DNA from: Atopsyche davidsoni
Lineage: Eukaryota > Arthropoda > Insecta > Trichoptera > Hydrobiosidae
DNA: 64,000 nt
Reading direction: 5' to 3'
Assembly: GCA_022113835.1 (NCBI GenBank)
Contig: JAILWY010000012.1
Coordinates: 10,354,001-10,418,000 of the forward strand
Of this stretch, positions 11,780 to 23,584 are shown piece by piece. The first letter of the stretch is position 1. Each line of letters starts with the position of its first letter. Under the pieces are notes generated by a model. That model was not told the DNA's origin. It made no database searches and was given only the letters and a program-made list of their open reading frames with translations. The position numbers and the translations under genes are program-made.

Positions 11780-12130
11780 TCCCGATGTGCTAGTCTCTTT
11801 CGAGCCACCGTGTATAACGAGCTCACTCATCTCGCGTTCACCTCAGGCGTCAGATCCACCGCATTATTCTGCAAAACTTATCAGCGCCTCCCGTTTTCTA
11901 TACATTAAAGAAGACATTCATCTCCTAAATATGATGAATACGAAACTGCGGAAGGCAAGTCGAGCGAGCGCCGGGCCGGGCGCGTGTATCGGGTGTAATG
12001 TTGTTTTTCCGTACGTGTTTGTATATATTAAGTGGTATAATGTTTCATTAAGTGGATCTCTGCGGTGCCCCCGCCCCCGGCAGGGCTTACGTAATCTCTG
12101 CCTTTCAGAACTTGCTTGGATCATTCCGAC
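11780..12130. other. GC-rich patch
   Basis: Contains GCGAGCGCCGGGCCGGGCGC (about 11963-11982) and a CCCCCGCCCCCGGCAGGGC run (about 12067). A long plus frame (11637-12134) crosses both this and the AT-rich flank without a composition change typical of coding, so it is judged incidental. Confidence 0.4.
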
Positions 12131-12137
12131 TTAGGTA

Positions 12138-12494
12138 TTGTTTTGTAATATCGTGATATTATTAGATTGGTATATGTTGAATCCGAGGGTTACACTTCCG
12201 GCATGTTCCGACGCTGTGCTTGATGATTCTGACGAGGGGGTCAGTTTAGCTAAGTTAATAAAAAATGACAGGTTGCGCTTGCCGGGTCGTCTGCATCGCG
12301 TGGAGAGACTAGACCTTTCAGAGATGCTTAAGGGTGCTAAAAGCGTTAATATAGGAGATGCCCCCATAACCCGGAAGTTGCTCGACAGCGGTTCCGGGTA
12401 CGGCTGGCGAATCCCAAAAAAACAAAAAAAAAAAACAAAAAAGGGTGCTGACGATGTTACGGAAGTGAATTTTCGAAAACCAACTAATATCTGA
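12138..12494 (+). other. 118-codon open frame of protein-like composition
   Basis: The frame reads a charged, balanced stretch (SDEGVSLAKLIKNDRLRLPG, then VERLDLSEMLKGAKSVNIGD and APITRKLLDSGSGYGW). It ends in a Lys-rich tail from an A-rich run at about 12416-12441. The opposite strand is also open (12131-12514), which is unusual in this AT-rich window. No family recognised. It might be a retrocopy or transposon fragment with its A-tail, an unannotated exon, or the antisense of either. Confidence 0.3.
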
Positions 12495-12567
12495 CTAAAC
12501 ATTATATAAACCAATGAACCTTATAAATTAGTGGAAAAACTTAAGCTCGTAATTAAATTATAAATAA

Positions 12568-12792
12568 ATGTTAAACATGTTGACAAATGATTTCGGTGAC
12601 CCATTATTACGACACGATGGAAATAGTACCTCTTTAGGTGTAAAGCGAGATGGTGTCAATCTGACTGATTTACTTAATGGTTTAGTAGTGATAAACCTGA
12701 GCTTATATTCTCAAAGTTTTGATGCTCGGATCTTAATTTTGACATTGAGAATCTTAAGCCGATGTCATTTCCTTCAACCTTGTAACTGGTAG
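12568..12792 (+). other. Unrecognised 74-codon frame near 12138-12494
   Basis: Follows the preceding frame after about 75 bp. It reads LLRHDGNSTSLGVKRDGVNL then TDLLNGLVVINLSL, again more balanced than typical chance frames here. It could belong to the same inserted sequence. No homology recognised. Confidence 0.2.
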
Positions 12793-12799
12793 GTCGCTA

Positions 12800-13690
12800 A
12801 TTATTAAAACTAACACGGTATTATTACTCACAATAACAATATTGGGAGAATTAATAATGCTTGATCTTTTAAATATTTTTACATTTTTATTATATACAAT
12901 ACAATAAAAAACTTGATATAATTAACAAATTGATAAATTTGTACAAACGAAAGAGTGATTAACGAAAACTGGTCAAATAATCTAAACAATGTAAAATATG
13001 TTAATTGGTGTAATTGTTTCGTGGCCTTGACAAACAAAATTTCTGAAAATTTTATTCTAGATTGGAGTTTAAAATTTATTGTATTACAAAAATGAATTAT
13101 CCTGAGATTAAATATTTAAAAAAGTTATGAAAGAAAAACGTCAATTTATTCGATAATTTTGTAATGTGTTTCTTCGATAATACGAAATTGATTTTTGCAT
13201 GTTGTTAATTTGATAGCATAACTTTAACTGAATAGTACAACTGCACGTCTCTTGCGTGCAAAAGTTTTATCCACGCTGTATAGTTACTGTGTCCCGAATG
13301 AGTTTTGAGTTAGATTTTACTACAGAGAATGTCCGAACGTATTAGAAATAACAGGTTAGTGAAAAAGTTAGACGAGAATTGTTATTAACTTACAGCAGAA
13401 AAGTTTCTGCTCTCGCGAGTAACACTGAAGTTTCTGAAAGAATATCCAAAATTCTAGTATTTCAAAGAATTACGCTTTAACTCTGAAGCTTTAAAACAAT
13501 GATGCTCTTTTAACGAAAGTTCTGCTTATGTGTTTTGTTTTTATTAAGTAATTGACAAGCTCGTCAGTTTTGCTCAGCTCCGATGTAATTCTAATATTAT
13601 CGATATAAAATAAAGATTACTTCAGATCTAATTTATCGCTTTTCGTACCCATCAACGTACGTTATTAATTGGTTTAAAAGTTATTACGTT
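12800..13690. other. AT-rich non-coding stretch
   Basis: Stop-dense. GC content rises slightly from 13230 onward with no recognisable element. Confidence 0.55.
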
Positions 13691-13699
13691 TTTAAATTA

Positions 13700-14145
13700 C
13701 ACAAGCGTTGCAGTCGACAGCGCGGGACTCCGATTTAATAAACACGATAAACCAAAAAATACGAAAAGGCAAAAACGAAAAATTTTGCGCCTAGGAACAA
13801 GTACGCAAGTCGTTAAAACAAATAATCGCCTTTACGGCCGAACACAAATCACATAACAAAACAAACAGTTTCTTCCGTTTCCGATACGAGGGGAGCCAGG
13901 CGGCCTCCGGTACAAATATCCATCAGGGAACGTGTTAATTACCGCCGGGCACAAATAAATATGAGCCAATATGAACCGCGGGCGGCCGGAACCGCGCGGG
14001 TCGGGGGAGCTGGAATTAATTCCGTGGCACTCCCCCACGCCCTTTGTTGCTCCACTATTAGAAGGATCATTTTTAGGAATGAGAGAGGTGTAGTAATTAT
14101 TCGGCGTGCGAGTGTTGTAGGCGAACTAGGCGTGGAGATGTGATA
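13700..14145. other. GC-rich patch with homeodomain-like sites
   Basis: Includes GTGTTAATTACCGCCGGGC (about 13932), CGCGGGCGGCCGGAACCGCG (about 13978) and GCTGGAATTAATTCCGTGG (about 14009). TAAT cores embedded in GC-rich sequence are typical of insect conserved non-coding elements. No coding homology. Confidence 0.45.
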
Positions 14146-14149
14146 AAAT

Positions 14150-14740
14150 GTAATGTCTTTACGTTATCATTTGAAATGCTTCGTGTTGCTGTTGCGTTTG
14201 CTGTCGGGATACCTAGCGATGAAGGTGGCATTCTTTTTAGTAAAAAAACTTATTATATTAGAAATTAATTAGAAAGAAAGCGGCAGTGGGCATTCCGATT
14301 AGTCAAATTATTCATAGACGCAGAGATCATTTTTTTGCTAAGAGGAATTTACGCAGACCCGTTATTATCGCTTAATATACATAATTGATTTATGACAGAC
14401 ATTAAATGATTATGCGTAATGATGGGTAATCAAAAGGAAAAATATTTTATAATAAGCTATCAAACCCGAGGAACATCCTACGTTTTCATTAACGAATTAC
14501 GTTTTTATTATAAAAGAGAGAGAAACAAAATCTCGCATAGATATTCTGGTATTTTTATTGGAATTTATGCGTTCTCATATTTTATAATACTCGTACTGAT
14601 AAAATATTGCGTAGAAAGAAATAGGCTTTTGAAAAAATTATATATTAATATTTAATCAAAGGATACAAAAAATACGTTGGTGCTAATAAGCTTATGAAAA
14701 TCACCTCGCGAGAGCGGAATATTTTTCCAGCACGTACCAG
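14150..14740. other. AT-rich non-coding stretch
   Basis: Mostly stop-dense. The 78-codon frame at 14419-14655 is AT-biased and matches nothing recognisable. Confidence 0.55.
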
Positions 14741-14744
14741 CTGT

Positions 14745-15085
14745 ATTTACGCCCACGAACACGGAAGAAAAATATTTACGATATGATAAAAACATAAAAT
14801 CTTCGCTATCAAAACACAAATGCGCCTAGAAGCGTCGAAGGGAGAGAGATTCCTTCGCATTCCCTCGGCACATCGTACAAGATTATCATGTTTAGTACAT
14901 TTTTTACTACGAGGAAGTCGCGTCCCACTGAGGCTGGAAGGCTTCACCTTGCAGCCATCCCCCGACTTCCCCGAGGACGCCTTCGGTAATGCACGCGCGA
15001 CGCCATTATCTTATTCAAGCCCTGGTCGTTTTAGGTTTACTCACTAAACTGCACTATGACTCACTCCCACATTTCACCTGGAAAC
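14745..15085. other. GC-richer patch
   Basis: Mixed-composition block including GTCCCACTGAGGCTGGAAGG and CCCCGACTTCCCCGAGGACGC. Short frames on both strands, none recognised. Confidence 0.35.
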
Positions 15086-15890
15086 ACCCGGATGTATTTC
15101 AACATCATTTTAATAATTATTAAATGAAAACTTGAGATATTATAAAAATTTAAGACTGATGTGACTTCATTCATTCAAGTGTGCTACAGGCTATTTTTTT
15201 TGTAGATCATTTTACAACGTAATCGTAATTTGTTTCAAATTTAAACTCAAATTGATATTGTGCATGGTTACATATTATTTTCATAATATTTTTTCATTTC
15301 GATGGGTAAATTTTAATTAATTTCTGGGAGGGTAGTAACTAATATTTTATGTCATATTTAATGTATTGTGCCCGTCTTGTCTTTTACAGTAAAGAGGAGT
15401 AGTAAAATTAAATTAACTTATGTTTGTTACACAATACATTTTATACTCTGATTCTCAGAAGACATTCTGAGAGAGCACTCATTAGGGAAATCGTTTTATT
15501 TATGGAAGTAATAAACATGGATACAGAGAAGAAAAAAAGCAAACTGGGAAGAGGCAGAGAGAAAGAGAAAACTAAGAAGAAAATCAACAAACAACTGTGT
15601 CAGGAGCACTTTACAAATAAGTTCATTTTAAAAAGCTTTTTATTGCACCATTATCAAGTAGAAGAATCTTCATGTTAAAGTATTAAATTTACTGAAAAAT
15701 TTATAATTTTATTAGACGTAAACCTCGTTCTTTTTTTTCTTCTGGCGCAACATTATTATTTATTGGCTGTCATTCTAAATAATGTATCATTTATCATTGA
15801 CACGTTTTAATAACATGATTAATTAAACATGAAATATTCAGTCAAATGTAAAAATCGAATGTCACAAACACTAAGAAATAAAGAATTGTA
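15086..15890. other. AT-rich stretch with a Lys-rich frame
   Basis: The 84-codon frame at 15424-15678 is Lys/Glu-rich because of a GA-rich run (about 15515-15590). It is a low-complexity product, not a supported gene. Confidence 0.5.
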
Positions 15891-15894
15891 CGAA

Positions 15895-16500
15895 TTAATA
15901 AATCTTCTTATCGTAGAGGCGTGGATTGAAACTTGTCATCTCAGTGTAGGAGAAGAGGTATTGTGCGCCTAGAACTTCAATAAGTTTCAAAGTCATGTCC
16001 CAAGATTAACAAGGAGTTTCTGTCGAAGGAAAACGGTTTCAGATACGAACGGAATTGCAAATGACGAAAGTTATAGCTCAGCCTTTACGAGCGGTGAGCT
16101 AAGAAACAAGACGATAACGGTCAGCCTCCTGGATGTTATTTAATGTGGGCTACCCGGCATACCGGGACCTACCTGCGCCCAGCAGAATCCAAAGTAGGGA
16201 CCTATCAGGAAATGTTTCAAAAGTGACGTATTGAATATTTCATTTTGTCTCGTTTAACTTCTTAAAGCTTAGATGAGCCTCTTGGAATTGATTTTCAATT
16301 ATGCATAAAAAGAAGAAGGATTTATCAATATATATCCTCTTGTTAAATTCTTTATTATCCGCTCTCGCGAAGACAGCGAACTCGCTTATGAAGGCTTTCC
16401 AATATCAGAATGCACCGTTGCAAGGACGGGGTGAGAAATAACTACTCAGGTCACGTCTATTTAAAACCCAGGCAGGGAGGGTCTCCGGCGGAATGTAATT
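15895..16500. other. Two GC-richer patches
   Basis: Blocks at 15910-16220 and 16360-16500. The first includes a CCCGG-CATA-CCGGG stem-loop (about 16153-16166). The second includes GGCAGGGAGGGTCTCCGGCGG. No gene recognised. Confidence 0.35.
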
Positions 16501-17995
16501 ACACCCTCACTGGAGTCATATTTACAATTCATTTTCCATTACCTTTATCTATCGATGCTTGTATTTTGTGTTATGACAATCTGATTTTCAATTTTCTTCA
16601 GTCATCTGAGCTACATTGAAATATGAAACAGGTGTCTACATAATATCAAATGCATTTATTATAAATAGCATGTTGAGATATTGGATAAAAAAAGAAACGT
16701 AGTATAATTTACAATTTTCAGTAAACGTTTAATTTGCGTGGTTTATTTTTATTCTTAACTTCTTATTTTAGTTGTATAATTTTTCTACTTAATTTTCATA
16801 AAGTAAAATCATTTTAGGATAGCAGTAAGCAAAAAAGGTATCATTATTTTACCATAAGACGAAGCTTTCTGATTTGGCTTTTAAAAAATCTTCGCTAGGC
16901 TTAATGAAAAATTAATCCACTTTTAGTGAAAAAACTTCTCATAAAAAGATTTTGTCATTATCAAGATAACTGGTAATCTTGAGTTCTTAGTAATTTTAAA
17001 GAGATTAGGACAGCCCCGCCAAAACGGTGAGCTGGTGTATGTTCATTCAGGATGACTCAGATAAAGCAAACGTTAATCTAGCTTCATATCAACCTAGAAT
17101 CGTCATTTGGAACATCAGTATTTATAAAAGTACAAAAATAACAAGAAAAGTTAGTTTTTATATATGATGTTGAAAAATATTATCTCAAGATACTCTATTA
17201 GTTCAAAAGTTAAGGGTGGTAGTGACAAGTCGGAGAATAAACGGAAAAATATGATGTTGATTTCTCTTTATAACGCGTCCATCCAGGCCAAACGGACAGT
17301 CGTAAAAATGCCTTAATTCTCCATTTAGGCTGGAGCACCACATAAAAGATAATCCGAACTCGATTGGAGATATATTGACTGCTGAACTGAGAATATGAAT
17401 GTTTCATTGATTTTTAGTTGAACTGGGCTTGGATCGATATTTTAAGGCAAGTGTGTGTTCCGTAGGAGTTTTGTCGCAAAAGGATTTTTATTATGAAATC
17501 ATTGCGTGTCCTTTTTCTGTGCTAGATTTTATAAAATAAAAAAGTTCTGAGAAAAAATTGTTTTTCACTTGACGGATAAAATACTTCATTAGTTTTTTTA
17601 CAAATTATTTCGGTATGCATAATTATATCCAATATATACTATCAATATTTAAAAAAGTATATTCGTAATTTATTTATATTGTATTTATTTTCATGTTCAA
17701 ATGTATAAAATATTTATTTCAACAAATGGATTCATTCATACAAAGCATGGATGTAGCGATGTCATATTATTTTTGAGCTTTGCTTATAAGCCTAGAGTAA
17801 AAGTCCCCGAGCAAAAATGACTAGACAATAGTGACATTCAGATAACTTTTATTAAATTTTTCGTTCAACCATTTTCCATGAACTGCTCAAGATGATGGCC
17901 TATTAATTTGTAAGGCTGGGAAGATATCGTAAAAAGTCTACTTGAGTAGCAGGCTATAAAATAATAACAGAGAGTATGGTCCTAAATTATAGCGC
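16501..17995. other. AT-rich non-coding stretch
   Basis: Stop-dense AT-rich DNA. Slight GC rise near 17010-17100 and 17270-17340 without recognisable content. Confidence 0.55.
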
Positions 17996-17999
17996 AAAA

Positions 18000-18350
18000 A
18001 TAATATAGTGGGAGATTTGGTGATGAAACACGTGGGGGTGATGGTGGTGGCGACCGAATGATTAGGTACTGAGAAGACACAGACAAGCGACCTGCGGCAG
18101 ACAAATCTCAGAGGTGTTGCGCTTGTAAATTACTACAACAAAGTTTATATTCAGAGACAGTTCGGTTAACTATTGCACGTTGTTAGTTCACGACACACAT
18201 TGTAAGGACTGGAGACACCTAAGAATTGTTCGCTATTAATTATGCCGTATTTCTGACTTGAATGTAAGCAAAGGCATATAAAAGACAAAAACACTAAAAT
18301 ATCCTCGTAGACGACGGGGCATATTCACGGGAACAGTTTCATTAGATTTA
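18000..18350. other. GC-richer patch
   Basis: Contains CACGTGGGGGTGATGGTGGTGG and GCGACCTGCGGCAGACA. CACGTG is an E-box/bHLH-type core. Composition-based call only. Confidence 0.3.
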
Positions 18351-18351
18351 T

Positions 18352-18786
18352 TTGAAAAAAAAATCTACTACTATTTCAATTTTGAAAAACACATATATTT
18401 TTGGATCTGAGAAATATTATACTGTACAAAAACACACAAGAAATATTTCTGAAGAGCAAACTAACTCAGACGTTTTCTTAAAGCGAGATGATTTTCACAC
18501 CGCGCAATTTATGTTCATGGCAAAGACTTCGAAGTTAATTTCCTTAACAATGCCGTGGTCCGATATCTCGCACAAAGGAGACCGTCTTATGGATGCCGAG
18601 TCGCTCAAAGGTTCGTCTGCAGATAACTGGTCCGACATCCGGCGAGCATCGCCCGCATGTCCGGGATGCCCCGACGCCACTGCGCGCCGAGCGTTTCCGT
18701 TCGTTCTCACTGAATTCTTCAAATCGCTCAACACTGAAATCATATGTGAGGTAATTGATTTCGAGTCAACATATTTTTTAATATAA
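18352..18786 (+). other. 144-codon frame crossing a GC patch; possible exon
   Basis: The first half is AT-biased. From about 18540 the frame becomes balanced and Ser/Asp/Ala-rich (MPWSDISHKGDRLMDAESLK, then PACPGCPDATARRAFPFV). A GAG|GTAATT donor-like site follows at about 18750. The opposite strand is also open (18495-18743). It could be an internal exon, but with no acceptor or homology recognised, a GC-rich non-coding element is equally likely. Confidence 0.25.
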
Positions 18787-18789
18787 GAG

Positions 18790-19385
18790 AAAACGAAGGA
18801 ATTTCCAGTCGTTTTCCGTTATAACTGCTCATACAGCAGCGGAAAGAATATTATCTTTTACATTTGAAATGATGTTTTTTTTTTTCTTCGTAGTTAATTT
18901 TAGTAATAGTTTTCTGCATGGCTGATTATTAGGATATGTGTATGACGGTTAACGGATACTCTAAAATAAAATAAAACTTTAATACCTATAAAATGTAAAT
19001 GTGAACATTCCAATTTAATCAAAACCGTAAAAAAAAATGGAGAGATATTGTTTTGTTGTTATAACATCGTATCTTCTTTTATGCTTCCACACAAGATGGT
19101 TTTTTTTTATTTCCCCCTGTCATAAAGAGAAATTACAGAAAGAAAATAATGAGTTGCGTTACCAAAATGAAAATATTTCTGTTCGGTTATGTCATTTCCA
19201 TTTAATTTTTTTCACGAAATTAAAAAATATATGTTTTTCTGTAACTGATAGATATATGTTCTTGTTTTAATGCGGAAGGCTGAACAGTCGTATCAAGAAT
19301 ACAAGCAATCTGTCGTGAGGTAATTATCTTCATGTCTAGTCATTCATATTCTCATCCTGATTAACGAAGTCACAAAGACAAACAA
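18790..19385. other. AT-rich non-coding stretch
   Basis: Stop-dense with poly-T runs. The AT-biased 77-codon frame at 19037-19270 is not recognisable. Confidence 0.55.
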
Positions 19386-19392
19386 TAATTGT

Positions 19393-19480
19393 GTTTCCGG
19401 CGGCCGTGGCGAGTGGCGGGCGGCGGAAGCGGCGGGGCCCGGCGGCCGCCAGCAATCTGAGGGAAACCCAACGCGTCCAA
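19393..19480. other. Very GC-rich block with inverted GGCGGCCG motifs
   Basis: The densest GC stretch in the window: GCGGGCGGCGGAAGCGGCGG within about 60 bp of nearly pure G/C, bounded by GGCGGCCG on the left and CGGCCGCC on the right. It is CpG-rich in an AT-rich setting. It may be an unmethylated regulatory island or a repeat-derived block. Confidence 0.5.
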
Positions 19481-19484
19481 CTTC

Positions 19485-20095
19485 ATCAAATTAACTCCAG
19501 ATATTCTGCGGCGAGGATTAGAAATATTACTTTCCTAAATGTTAATAGATTAAATTTTAATTACGTTTGAGATATGATGTGAAGATATCAGGATTCTTTA
19601 GGAACTTGCCTCGGCGCCATGAGATTATTTCTAGAAGTTTGACGATGGATGAAAATGTTGTTCTGAACTATTTGGATTACCGAATGAATTTTGTAACAAT
19701 AAGAAAATATAATGGAATCTCTGTAATTTTAATGAAATTTTCTTTGAATAAAAACTTAATTTAATGTGAATTGTTTCATACAAGTGCAGATATAAGACAT
19801 TGTTTGAATTTTAAACTATTTATAAAGACTCACATAATCAATTCAAGTCAACAGTTTTAGCTTAGTAAAGAATAACTAATTTCATCAAGTTTATTTTATT
19901 AATTTTATAAATAAAATATTTTATAGTGAGATTACGAATGTATAACTTTGGCATTATTTTGATTTGTTTATTTCCAATGATAAAAAAACGAAAAATTTCT
20001 GGCGTATATTATTTGAATAATGCGAGTTATTGGGCATACACTAAGATATACATATTTAGGTTTATGAGATGTCTTATTGTAACCAATAAGTAATA
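19485..20095. other. AT-rich non-coding stretch
   Basis: Stop-dense AT-rich DNA. Nothing recognised. Confidence 0.6.
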
Positions 20096-20099
20096 ATCC

Positions 20100-20485
20100 A
20101 CGTTTAAAGTCCAATAAGGCCATTCGTCGTAGGGTGCAATTCAGTTTTATTTCTCATTCTGCGCGCTCAGCAAGCGGTGACGGAACGGCAGCAAAAAAAC
20201 AGGGTCACAGATTTAAGTCGCCGTAAAACAAAGCACCAAATATATAAAGACTGAAAATTTAGTACTAGAGTAAAACTGTTAAGTGGGGCTGTTTATTTTC
20301 AGAAAAATATATATTTTACAGCCTACGGGCACCACAATAACTCCGCCCGGCCCGACACCCGACAACTTTATAGCGGCGCCTTCCTACTGACTTTGGAATT
20401 TCCATGCATTTTATTAACGCAAGCTTTATTAGATCGGACCCCAAGTTCCTTCAGGAGGCGCGCAAGAGAGCATTATCGATTTAAT
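20100..20485. other. Two adjacent GC-richer patches
   Basis: 20125-20225 and 20325-20475. The second contains GCCCGGCCCGACACCCGAC, TTTATAGCGGCGCC and GGAGGCGCGCAAGAG, followed by TTTAATTAATTCATT. A GC block edged by TAAT motifs suggests a non-coding element. Confidence 0.4.
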
Positions 20486-20489
20486 TAAT

Positions 20490-20840
20490 TCATTTCTCTG
20501 TCTTCTCTTCTATTACAGTAAAACCAAACAAAAGCCCTTTATTATACAAACTGTTGAAAAGCAACAGCTCCAAGCTGCGAGCTTATTTTTAAATACTCTT
20601 AAGAACTTATTAAACATTATAACGCCCAACAGAAGTATTTAATTATAAAATGCAGAAACAGTATTCGAGCGTCGTTAATTTTTGAGAGAGATGAAGCGCT
20701 ATTCGCTGTGAATTGTTTTACCCGTTGTATCCTCTATTTATCAATAGCCTCGAAGTGAATACGTTTCTGTAATACTTCATTGTATCGGGGTGAGTATTTT
20801 TGTCGATTCATATTCAAAGGGATGAAGATTTATGCTCGTT
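20490..20840. other. AT-rich stretch between patches
   Basis: No gene recognised. Homeodomain-like TTAATT cores are common but expected at this composition. Confidence 0.5.
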
Positions 20841-20844
20841 TATT

Positions 20845-21265
20845 TGAAAAGGTAGCTCGAAAATTAAAACCCGCCGTCGCAACGCCGACCCGGGAGCTCA
20901 GCGCGTTTTCAAAAGCCGGGTGGATATTTTTCAGAGACTCAAAATGGCGAGTCATAACAAGGCTTCTCCGTACGTGACCTGATGAATGAAACGCCAGAAG
21001 ATTTGAAATAGCGAAGGAAAAGACGGCCACCGCTGAAGACTGCCGCTCTTTTATTTTTACGTGTACATACATACGAGGAAATATGAGAACCGCTTAAGGT
21101 CCGTATGACATTACCATATAATTGCGGCGCGATGAATGGAGAGATCAGCCGGGTGTGCGCGCTAGCGGAGGTCGCGCAAGGAGGCCGCCGCACAATGTAC
21201 GGACGTGCTTCCGTTCCGAGTGGGTGGGATCTCATGACTTTTACTGTTATTTTATAGCTGCAGCG
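20845..21265. other. GC-rich patch, candidate non-coding element
   Basis: Contains CGCAACGCCGACCCGGGAGC, ATTGCGGCGCGATGAATGG and GCGCGCTAGCGGAGGTCGCG. Frames open on the minus strand (20830-21072, 20939-21235) overlap each other in different phases and are not recognisable. Confidence 0.4.
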
Positions 21266-21269
21266 CCCT

Positions 21270-21865
21270 AAAATATTGGCATCAGCTGCAAGAGCAGTAA
21301 ACTGCAGGAAAAACGTATAACGTTTATCATGCTTCGTGGACGGGAGCTTTATAGGAAATATGAATATACATTTAAGAGATTGATAATAAAATTTATGAAG
21401 AATAATGTGTTTTTCTACTTATATATTTATTGTAAACTTACACACGATTATTACCTCAAGAGAAAACCTGTTTGTCCTAGGAGGGAGGGGATAGTACAAG
21501 AGAAAATCTTGCATCCCAAGCATATTATGTTTGTTAATGTCTATATACTATTATAAGTATTCGTACACAAATATGCTGATTCCTATTAATTACATACCAA
21601 AATCTTCGCTTTTGCAATTTTAAAAAGCTCTCCGTATCAAATGTGAAAACGTTTCGTCAAAACATATTGGATCAATGTTTGCACATTTATCACACAAACC
21701 AGAAAATCTAAAATGATAGAAAACCCACTCTAAGAAAGAAATACGCTGTACCTTAAAATAAATGACCGAGAATTCGCTGTCAGTCAGAAAACGGGAATAA
21801 AATAAATTATGTTTGCCTTTTTCAATCCCCAGTGCTTCGTGTAAACATACAAAAGAAACAATGAC
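21270..21865. other. AT-rich non-coding stretch
   Basis: Stop-dense. Incidental frames only. Confidence 0.55.
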
Positions 21866-21869
21866 TGGA

Positions 21870-22140
21870 TGAAAAGTGATACAGCGGTATGCGCCCGGAG
21901 CAGTGTGCGCGGCGGGACACCCATCCCTCAGAGTAGACACGTTTTGCCCGCAGATTCGATCTGCTGTAGTGAGTCGTACGTTCGGCACCCTGCTCGACCT
22001 CCACTCCAGACTCGGTTTATAGCGGGGGGGTTCCCGTTCCAGATTTGGTTACTGGAGGTTATTCCGCATCCCTTCCGACACAGCGCTCTCGTGGCCCGCT
22101 CGACTATTGCTCTACCAACCCTCCCCGGATAGATCACCTG
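21870..22140. other. GC-rich patch
   Basis: Three phases are open across it on the two strands, with no family match. It includes a run of 7 G (TAGCGGGGGGGTTCCC, about 22020). On the minus strand GGTTGGTAGAGC recalls a tRNA D-arm, but no matching T-arm was found. Confidence 0.4.
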
Positions 22141-22434
22141 CTAACAACTATTCCGAAAGATGCAAACAAATTTTTAGCTCTATGTATATCTTATCGGCAG
22201 ATTATCGCTTAGGCGCTATCGGCTTTTCCGAATTTTCGAGAATGTTTATGAATATGTTTAACCGGATTTAGAGTAAACAAAAAAAGGTTTTTATTAAGTT
22301 ATACGCTGAAAAAAAAGAATAAAAAAAAAATAATGCCAGTGAGATTTATACTATTCTCTTTTTGAAATCCTAAATCACATTTTGTAAGCTGTCTATTTCT
22401 CAGAATGAAAAAAAATAAACCTAAATCGGCTTAT

Positions 22435-22935
22435 TAAAGTGGGTGCGCTCGTTAGGGCAATCTGCAACATTGCGTAACCTCTCCGTCTTGTCCGGAGCGG
22501 CCCGGAGGTCACGGTGTTAATTATGCCGCGCTTTTCAAATAATTAAAACTTCCCGAAGTTCTCACGGAGGCCTATAAATATGGCCGCGATTGCCAAGAAG
22601 GGTCCGTACAAAATTCCAGCGCGTCGTAATTCTCCGACCTTTGTGCGAGGCGCTAACAATCGGCCAAAAGAACAAAGGGGCGCGGCTCGCTACCCCGCCG
22701 GGCCCCGCCGCCACTGCCGCCCGCCCAAACAACACACGGATTTCCATATAATTAGCCAAAGTTGGATCCGAAGCGCTCAGGTCTGAGAGGCTGCGGCGTC
22801 GCGGGAGCGGGCCTATTATCGGCCGGCTTACGGACTGAACATAAATTACTGCACAGCCGATCCCCCTTCGCTAATTACAAACTGAAATAGATAACTTGTT
22901 TATTTTGATATTCCCAGCCCCCCTGCAGCCGTTTG
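22435..22935. other. Large GC-rich patch, strong enhancer-like candidate
   Basis: About 500 bp of mixed GC-rich sequence with repeated TAAT cores: GGTGTTAATTATGCCGCGC, CAAATAATTAAAACTTCCC, CATATAATTAGCC and TCGCTAATTAC. GCCGGGCCCCGCCGCCACTGCC lies in the middle. The mixture of homeodomain-type cores and GC-rich blocks resembles conserved insect developmental enhancers. The open frames (22562-22786) are not recognisable. Confidence 0.5.
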
Positions 22936-23159
22936 TAGAGTGGTTATAAATCCCATCGAGAAGGGTTGTTCAAATGTTTATCTATTCTACAAAAGCAGCG
23001 CGACAATCTTTAACGCTGATATACAATTCTGAATATAATATTTTTATCAAAGCATCAAACGCAGTTGATCAATATAGAATAACACGCGCGTTTCAAAGGT
23101 ATACTATAAATGATAATGTTGTTAGCGTAGATTTCAGTTTACAAATAAAGTTTTGGCAA

Positions 23160-23350
23160 CACCGAGTGTGTTTCCGTAGAAGCAATCGCCAGAGACGAGG
23201 CAGCGGAAGCGCTGCAGAAGCCGCGAGCGTGACGTTGCACGCGAACACTGACCGGACACTTGTCAGCCCTGCATTACGGGGTTGCGCTGCTTCCCAGAAT
23301 ATGAAGCCGGCGGAGGCTGCGTGCCGAGAATGTGGACATTTCCAGACCAA
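23160..23350. other. GC-rich patch
   Basis: Contains AGGCAGCGGAAGCGCTGCAG and CCGGCGGAGGCTGCGTGCC. A 126-codon plus frame and an 85-codon minus frame overlap it, none recognised. Confidence 0.35.
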
Positions 23351-23584
23351 ATAAACACTGTGCTATAACTTAGGATGTGTTTCTTTTCTAAAATAACTGT
23401 GTTATATTTGTGCTCATAACCCACACCATAAAATATAAAAGTCTTTATTATTGTTTAAAGAAATATTTTTAGAAACGACTGTTAGATTGATAATGATTAT
23501 ATGATTGATTTTTGTGAAGACCGTCTCACAGGAAGTACAATTTTGCCTATACAGGTTTGATTGATTGATAATGATTAAGTACAT

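Noticed and set aside
11637..12134. 165-codon plus frame (longest in the window)
   Set aside because: It spans an AT-rich chance segment and an unrelated GC patch; no domain or consistent composition.
15905..15935. GATTGAAAC motif recalling CRISPR repeat ends
   Set aside because: Single occurrence, eukaryotic context, no repeat-spacer periodicity.
22080..22135. D-arm-like GGTTGGTAGAGC on the minus strand
   Set aside because: No matching T-arm at tRNA distance.
22974..23354. 126-codon plus frame
   Set aside because: Composition changes midway from AT-rich to GC-rich, the minus strand is also open, and no family is recognised.
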